A stretch of DNA of 8,402 bases from Candidatus Sericytochromatia bacterium (GTDB lineage Bacteria > Cyanobacteriota > Sericytochromatia > UBA7694), in the NCBI GenBank assembly GCA_913773825.1, contig CAJYHH010001116.1:1-8402 (forward strand), read 5' to 3'. The notes below the pieces were generated by a model. It searched no databases. It had not been told where the DNA came from and saw nothing but the letters and a program-made list of their open reading frames with translations. The position numbers and the translations under genes are program-made. How positions within the stretch are numbered: the stretch's first letter is position 1; each line of letters begins with the position of its first letter. Below, piece by piece: positions 5,255 to 8,402 of this stretch.

Positions 5255-6172
5255 ATGCGTAAGGGACAAACAGTCTCCATTATTGGCGCACCTCTTGATT
5301 TAGGCGCTGGCCATCGCGGCGTTGACGCAGGCCCCTCAGCTCTTCGAATTGCCGGTCTGGTACCTGCGATTCGCGAAATGGGCTACCCCGTTGCTGATGA
5401 AGGCAATATTCACGTCCAGATTCCTGAAGCTCTGCCCGAAGGCGAATCTAACGCCAAGTTTCTAGAAGAAGTTGCTCAGGCCTGTGAGCATCAGCGTTTA
5501 AAAGTCTATGAAGCCCTTAAAAAAGGCAATTTTCCGCTGGTACTTGGCGGAGACCACAGTATCGCAATTGGCACCATTGCTGCTATGAGCGCTTATTATC
5601 GTGAACATGATCAGGAGATTGGCGTGATCTGGGTGGATGCGCACGCAGATATGAACACCCCTGACACCACTCACAGCGGCAACATTCACGGCATGCCCCT
5701 GGCCGTTGGTCTGGGAATGGGTGCATCTGAGCTGGTTAATCTTGGCGGTTTTGCTCCCAAACTTAATCCAGAACACGTGGTTTTAATTGGGATCCGCGAT
5801 CTGGATCTGGAAGAGAAAAAGCTTGTTAAAGAATCAGGCGTTAAAGCCTATACCATGACTGATATCGATGAGTTGGGTATGTCAACCGTGATTCGACAGG
5901 CAATTGAAATTGCCGGCGCAGGGACAGCAGGCATTCATCTGTCTTTTGACTTTGATGGTCTCGATCCTGACGTTGCCCCCGGCGTTGGCACTCCCGTCCG
6001 TGGCGGAATTCGTTATCGAGAAGCCCATCTGTTGATGGAAAAGCTCGCCCTGACGCGTCGCTTGATCGGAATCGAAATGGTCGAGCTTAATCCGATTCTG
6101 GATGTACGCAATAAAACAGCTGAACTTGGCGTTGAGCTTATTCAGTCAGCCTTCGGTAAACGTATCCTCTAA
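5255..6172 (+). CDS. rocF: Arginase
   Basis: Arginase hydrolyses L-arginine to L-ornithine and urea in the cytosol with a two-manganese centre. The 305-residue product carries all family signatures: GGDHS (98-102) with H101; VDAHAD (127-132) with D128, H130 and D132; SGNIHG (141-146) with substrate-binding S141, N143 and H145; and SFDFDGLDPD (230-239) with D232 and D234. All six Mn ligands of characterised arginases are present. The N-terminus (VSIIGAPLDLG) and length are typical of arginase, not of agmatinase, and N134 in DMNTP also favours arginase. I chose the ATG at 5255 with AAGGA (5240-5244) ten bases upstream; a TTG at 5234 would overlap that site. No ornithine aminotransferase, urease or arginine transporter lies beside it, so the use of the products (proline, polyamine or nitrogen supply) cannot be read from this window. 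Confidence 0.95.
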   Translation: MRKGQTVSIIGAPLDLGAGHRGVDAGPSALRIAGLVPAIREMGYPVADEGNIHVQIPEALPEGESNAKFLEEVAQACEHQRLKVYEALKKGNFPLVLGGDHSIAIGTIAAMSAYYREHDQEIGVIWVDAHADMNTPDTTHSGNIHGMPLAVGLGMGASELVNLGGFAPKLNPEHVVLIGIRDLDLEEKKLVKESGVKAYTMTDIDELGMSTVIRQAIEIAGAGTAGIHLSFDFDGLDPDVAPGVGTPVRGGIRYREAHLLMEKLALTRRLIGIEMVELNPILDVRNKTAELGVELIQSAFGKRIL

Positions 6173-6191
6173 AACTTAAAGCATCAACTCG

Positions 6192-6249
6192 CCCCCAGCC
6201 TGCGTCAACTCCTATGCTAGTCAGGAGTTCGCTAGGCTGGGGGTTTAAT
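6192..6249 (+). terminator. strong hairpin ending arginase transcription and abutting the next start codon
   Basis: CCCCCAGCCT (6192-6201) pairs perfectly with AGGCTGGGGG (6234-6243). Inside, GCG (6202-6204) can pair with CGC (6230-6232) and AACTCCT (6207-6213) pairs with AGGAGTT (6223-6229), around a nine-base loop. The stem is followed by TTTAAT. About 20 base pairs followed by a short T-run make a good Rho-independent terminator. The right arm contains both purine-rich stretches (AGGAG and GGGGG) that could serve the ATG at 6250, so the fold would also hide that ribosome binding site. Confidence 0.72.
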
Positions 6250-6993
6250 ATGTTGAATGGCCAAAACAACACCGTCACTGATAGCTTAAAAGAAAAACTG
6301 CTGATTGTTCATGAGCAGCTTTGCCAGGTTTATCATTGTCCAATCCGTTATTTTCATGACCTAGATCCGCTCAGTGAGTTAATTTCGGCGATGTTATCTC
6401 ATCGCACCCGCAATGCGGATTCAGCCGCAGCTTTTCGAGCTTTACGTAAACAATTTCCAGACTGGCAGGCGTTATTAGACGCACCTCTACGCGAGGTTGA
6501 AACCTGTATTTCAATGGTTACCTGGCCCGAGCAAAAAGCGCCCCGGATTCAAAGTGCTTTACGCCTGATCCAAGAACAAAACGGTGAACTCTCATTAGAT
6601 TTTCTCCAAGGGCTATCTGTGCCAGATGCTCGTGCCTGGCTTGAAAAAATTCCTGGGATAGGGCCAAAGACCAGTGCTGCAGTCCTGGCTTTTTCTAACT
6701 TACGGGGCAAGGCTTTGCCTGTAGATAGCCACCATCATCGAGTTGCGCAACGCCTTGGGCTCATTCCAGATAAATTAGCGGTTGGTCCAGCCCACGCCTT
6801 ACTTGAAAACATGTTGCCACCAGACTGGAATGCCCAGCAAGTCTACGATCATCATGAAATTTTAATGCTGCATGGCCAAAAATGCTGCTATTTTCAAGCG
6901 CCATCCTGTCATCGCTGTCGTGTTCTGAATTTATGCCCTTTTGGTCAGGCAAAACAAAAAGCAAGAACCCATAAGGGTTTGCATTCTTCTTAA
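6250..6993 (+). CDS. Endonuclease III-like DNA glycosylase (HhH-GPD, 4Fe-4S)
   Basis: Enzymes of this family remove oxidised pyrimidines and nick abasic sites in base excision repair. With the start at 6250 the product has 247 residues, somewhat longer than E. coli Nth. The helix-hairpin-helix is IPGIGPKT (134-141), with the catalytic lysine at K140. VDSHHHRV (158-165) supplies the catalytic aspartate D159. The C-terminus has the exact iron-sulfur pattern C-x6-C-x2-C-x5-C at C213, C220, C223 and C229, with an extra C212. Both catalytic residues of Nth are present, so bifunctional glycosylase/lyase activity is expected. The N-terminal base-recognition loop reads LSHRTRN where E. coli Nth has LSAQATD, so substrate preference may differ. 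An in-frame ATG at 6214 lies inside the hairpin and would add 12 unlike residues, so I prefer 6250. GGGGG (6239-6243) may act as a weak ribosome binding site. Confidence 0.9.
   Translation: MLNGQNNTVTDSLKEKLLIVHEQLCQVYHCPIRYFHDLDPLSELISAMLSHRTRNADSAAAFRALRKQFPDWQALLDAPLREVETCISMVTWPEQKAPRIQSALRLIQEQNGELSLDFLQGLSVPDARAWLEKIPGIGPKTSAAVLAFSNLRGKALPVDSHHHRVAQRLGLIPDKLAVGPAHALLENMLPPDWNAQQVYDHHEILMLHGQKCCYFQAPSCHRCRVLNLCPFGQAKQKARTHKGLHSS
6966..6988 (+). terminator. weak hairpin at the 3' end of the glycosylase gene
   Basis: AACCC (6966-6970) pairs with GGGTT (6975-6979) and is followed by TGCATTCTTCTT. It lies within the last codons of the gene. The stem is only five base pairs, so this is a low-confidence terminator for the plus strand. 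Confidence 0.25.
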
Positions 6994-7003
6994 AATCCGC
7001 ATG

Positions 7004-7035
7004 AAAAAAGGCCTCTGTCTTGCAAAACAGAGGCC
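7004..7035 (-). terminator. Rho-independent terminator of the minus-strand lipoprotein gene
   Basis: GGCCTCTGT (7010-7018) and ACAGAGGCC (7027-7035) form a perfect nine-base-pair stem with an eight-base loop. Six A precede it on the plus strand (7004-7009), so a transcript from the minus strand ends in GGCC and six U, a classical terminator. It starts 39 bases beyond the stop codon of the lipoprotein gene. On the plus strand no T-run follows, so it should act mainly on minus-strand transcription. Confidence 0.85.
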
Positions 7036-7074
7036 ACGTCAGAAAAATGTGGGGAATCGTTACAGGCGTTCTCT

Positions 7075-7632
7075 TTAGCCTTTAGAGAACTTCAAGGTGT
7101 TGCTGCCGCGCTCATCCTGAGGGAAGAGACGACCAGGCTGAACAACATCTGTTTCAAAATTACCGGCTTTAACAGCACGGACAGTCAGCTTGGTAACTTC
7201 AGCGCCTGGTGGCATCTCAAAGACGGTAGTGTTGCCGTTACGGCGATAAGTACCGACAACTTCAAGCGTTTTATTGGCTTTGACATCAGTTGTGACAAAG
7301 CGAACTTTTGTGGCATCAATCCGCGAAGTGTCGACAATCAGATGATGACCGGCAATTTGAAACTCAATTTTAAAAGCATCAGGCGTAAGCAGATGCAGTT
7401 TACCTTTACCGCTGGTAAAGAAAGGCCCTTTGATGTTGAGGTTGTCGCCAGTGACAAAACCTTCAACGCCAACAAGCGCTTCAGCGCGAGTGGGCTGGCG
7501 CATGGCCTGGGCATTAGAGCGAGAATTAAAGGATTGCATGCCGCTCGGTGCCAGAAGCATGGGACTGGATTGGCAGGCTGCGAGCATCAGAAGAGCAGAC
7601 GTACCAGCAAGAAGAGTTTTGAGCTTGGACAT
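7075..7632 (-). CDS. hypothetical lipoprotein, 185 residues
   Basis: The N-terminus is a classic lipoprotein signal: positive MSKLK, a hydrophobic core, and the lipobox LAAC (17-20) with C20 as the acylated residue. Q21 at position +2 gives no inner-membrane retention signal, so outer-membrane placement is likely if the Lol rule applies in this organism. After a low-complexity linker (about 22-50) the rest alternates short hydrophobic stretches with Gly, Asn and Lys turns (for example FKIEFQIAGHHLIVDTS, 87-103), as in a beta-rich domain. I recognise no named family. AGAGG (complement of 7638-7642) lies five bases before the ATG. The gene has its own candidate promoter with repeated motifs and a strong terminator, so it appears monocistronic. 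It is divergent from another lipoprotein gene. Confidence 0.85.
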   Translation of the reverse strand: MSKLKTLLAGTSALLMLAACQSSPMLLAPSGMQSFNSRSNAQAMRQPTRAEALVGVEGFVTGDNLNIKGPFFTSGKGKLHLLTPDAFKIEFQIAGHHLIVDTSRIDATKVRFVTTDVKANKTLEVVGTYRRNGNTTVFEMPPGAEVTKLTVRAVKAGNFETDVVQPGRLFPQDERGSNTLKFSKG

Positions 7633-7644
7633 AACAACCTCTTA

Positions 7645-7688
7645 TATAATCTTAAAAAAATATAATCTTAAATGAATCTTAACCACAA
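7645..7688 (-). promoter_or_regulatory. candidate promoter of the minus-strand lipoprotein gene with three direct repeats
   Basis: On the minus strand a TTGTGG -35 (complement of 7683-7688) and a TTATAT -10 (complement of 7660-7665) are 17 bases apart. The plus-strand motif AATCTTAA occurs three times, at 7648-7655, 7664-7671 and 7675-7682, with start-to-start distances of 16 and 11. The first two copies extend to the 12-bp repeat TATAATCTTAAA. Two copies overlap or sit between the -10 and -35 boxes. The 11-base spacing resembles tandem sites of PhoB/OmpR-type response regulators, but the regulator is not known. Confidence 0.45.
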
Positions 7689-7814
7689 TGTTACACTTGA
7701 GTCCGACACTTGTCAATGCCTGTTTAAAGATAAAACTTGGCTTTTGTATCGAAAAATCATGCATATCAACGTTCAAGCATTAAATTAAATTTGCTATTCA
7801 TCATCACAGCAAAA

Positions 7815-7835
7815 ATGACGCAACGTGACATAAAC
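7815..7835 (+). repeat. left copy of a split inverted element
   Basis: ATGACGCAAC followed by GTGACATAAAC (7825-7835). The last 11 bases are the exact reverse complement of 7988-7998, and the preceding ten match its flank with two substitutions and one gap. Probable protein-binding or transcript-pairing element. Confidence 0.45.
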
Positions 7836-7910
7836 TTCCTTTGCTCCAGGCTGATCCAGCTAGGAGTCTAAATCACAATAAACAGAATTAAATTTATTTT
7901 TCCCACTCAT

Positions 7911-7946
7911 TTGCGCCCAAGTTTTGCACCCAAGTTCAAACAAGTT
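7911..7946 (+). repeat. 13-bp tandem repeat with a third partial unit
   Basis: TTGCGCCCAAGTT (7911-7923) is followed directly, with no gap, by TTGCACCCAAGTT (7924-7936), a one-base difference. A third CAAGTT occurs at 7941-7946. The units lie about 140-165 bases before the plus-strand lipoprotein start. Confidence 0.55.
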
Positions 7947-7987
7947 AAAAGCCAAGAATCTCTTGCCCCAGCGTATCGGCCGTCATG

Positions 7988-8009
7988 GTTTATGTCACCT
8001 TAGCGTGAT
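7988..8009 (-). repeat. right copy of the split inverted element
   Basis: GTTTATGTCAC (7988-7998) plus its flank, which on the minus strand reads ATCACGCTAAG before GTGACATAAAC. It lies beside the presumed promoter of the plus-strand lipoprotein gene, with additional CGTCA/TGACG words at 7981-7985, 8017-8021 and 8034-8038. Confidence 0.45.
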
Positions 8010-8074
8010 AAAATTGTGACGTTCGGCTTAATCCGTCATCTTTTTAATTTTTCAAAACTGGAGAACGTTTTATC

Positions 8075-8402
8075 ATGCGTAAGTTTATGGTTGTTTGTGC
8101 GGCTCTGTCTCTACTGTCTGCCTGTGCCACCCCCAACGGAGCCGCAACCGGTAATGGCACAACAACAGGTACAGGTTCAAATGGAACCGGTGCTAATGCA
8201 GGAGCAAGTGCTAATGCAACTGCCACCAAACAAGCTTATATTCAGGCTTTGACCTGCATCAAAGGCAAAAGCACAACTGCAGATCAGCGTGCCGCTATTG
8301 ATGCCAATATTGCAGCAGTCAATATGGTTCCCGATTCTACATGGGCTGCAGTCTCTGCTTCTCTGACTGTCAGCTATAATGCCTGGCTTCAAGCCATTGG
8401 TG
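8075..8402 (+). CDS. hypothetical lipoprotein (3' end outside window)
   Basis: An ATG at 8075, with GGAG (8060-8063) 11 bases upstream, opens a frame of 109 codons that runs off the right edge. The signal peptide is short: MRKFMVV, a hydrophobic core, and the lipobox LSAC (14-17) with C17 acylated. A low-complexity linker follows (about 20-51), made almost entirely of Gly, Thr, Asn, Ala and Ser with repeated GTG and NGT units. From about residue 52 the sequence becomes a helix-forming domain (KQAYIQALTCIKG, later DQRAAIDANIAAVN and SASLTVSYNAWLQAIG). No family is recognised from this part. The linker would hold the domain away from the membrane. The gene is divergent from the other lipoprotein gene across a repeat-rich region and may share regulation with it. 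Confidence 0.82.
   Translation, partial: MRKFMVVCAALSLLSACATPNGAATGNGTTTGTGSNGTGANAGASANATATKQAYIQALTCIKGKSTTADQRAAIDANIAAVNMVPDSTWAAVSASLTVSYNAWLQAIG

Larger units (their letters stand above)
7689..8074. other. divergent intergenic region without a recognisable gene
   Basis: About 390 bases between the promoter of the minus-strand lipoprotein gene and the plus-strand lipoprotein gene hold no credible ORF. The region is AT-rich overall and contains a 13-bp tandem repeat and a split inverted element, described separately. A possible -10 (TAAAAT, 8009-8014) precedes the plus-strand gene, but no -35 of quality is found. A small RNA could be encoded here, but I see no clear promoter plus terminator pair. 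Confidence 0.5.

Noticed and set aside
7342..7675. Two plus-strand ORFs opposite the minus-strand lipoprotein gene
   Set aside because: The minus-strand frame has a lipobox signal peptide, a ribosome binding site and a terminator; the plus-strand frames do not.
7911..7946. Tandem repeat considered as the start of a CRISPR array
   Set aside because: The units are only 13 bases and abut with no spacers, and no cas gene is present.
8016..8392. ORFs on both strands overlapping the right-end lipoprotein gene
   Set aside because: They arise from the low-complexity Gly/Thr/Ala linker in other frames; the frame from 8075 has a lipobox and a ribosome binding site.

Overview
The window (8402 bases, moderate GC) is an ordinary-looking stretch of chromosome from a diderm (Gram-negative-type) bacterium. 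Three proteins begin with clear lipoprotein signal peptides ending in LAAC or LSAC. The amidase and the SanA-like protein point to a peptidoglycan wall and a complex envelope. Shine-Dalgarno sites are common (GGAGG, AGGAGA, AGGGAGG), and at least two genes probably start with TTG. Several small proteins match nothing I recognise, which suggests a poorly sampled lineage. A non-photosynthetic relative of Cyanobacteria is one possibility, but the sequence alone does not settle this. I see no mobile element, CRISPR array, rRNA or tRNA.

Layout. The left edge holds the 3' part of a SanA/DUF218 envelope protein. A gap of about 316 bases follows, containing a possible 25-residue leader ORF and a hairpin, and then rsgA, the circularly permuted GTPase of 30S ribosome assembly. 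Next is a small secreted or lipoprotein-like ORF that may be broken by an in-frame stop, facing a convergent FkbM-type methyltransferase on the minus strand. A short divergent region carries a good sigma70-type promoter with a perfect 16-bp palindrome at the expected start site. It drives a 93-residue protein of unknown function.

The middle right holds a lipoprotein N-acetylmuramoyl-L-alanine amidase with a C-terminal LysM-like domain, closely followed by a small cupin protein. Then come arginase (with a possible extended -10 promoter) and an endonuclease III-like DNA glycosylase. A strong hairpin between these last two is both terminator-like for arginase and the upstream boundary of the glycosylase translation start. 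The right end holds two divergent lipoprotein genes of unknown function. They are separated by about 440 bases without a recognisable gene, but rich in direct, tandem and inverted repeats.

The genes do not form one obvious pathway. They cover envelope maintenance (SanA, amidase, lipoproteins), ribosome assembly (RsgA), arginine breakdown (arginase) and DNA repair (Nth-like). I did not find a clear new multi-gene system. The points most worth a second look are the regulatory structures and the unassigned small proteins.
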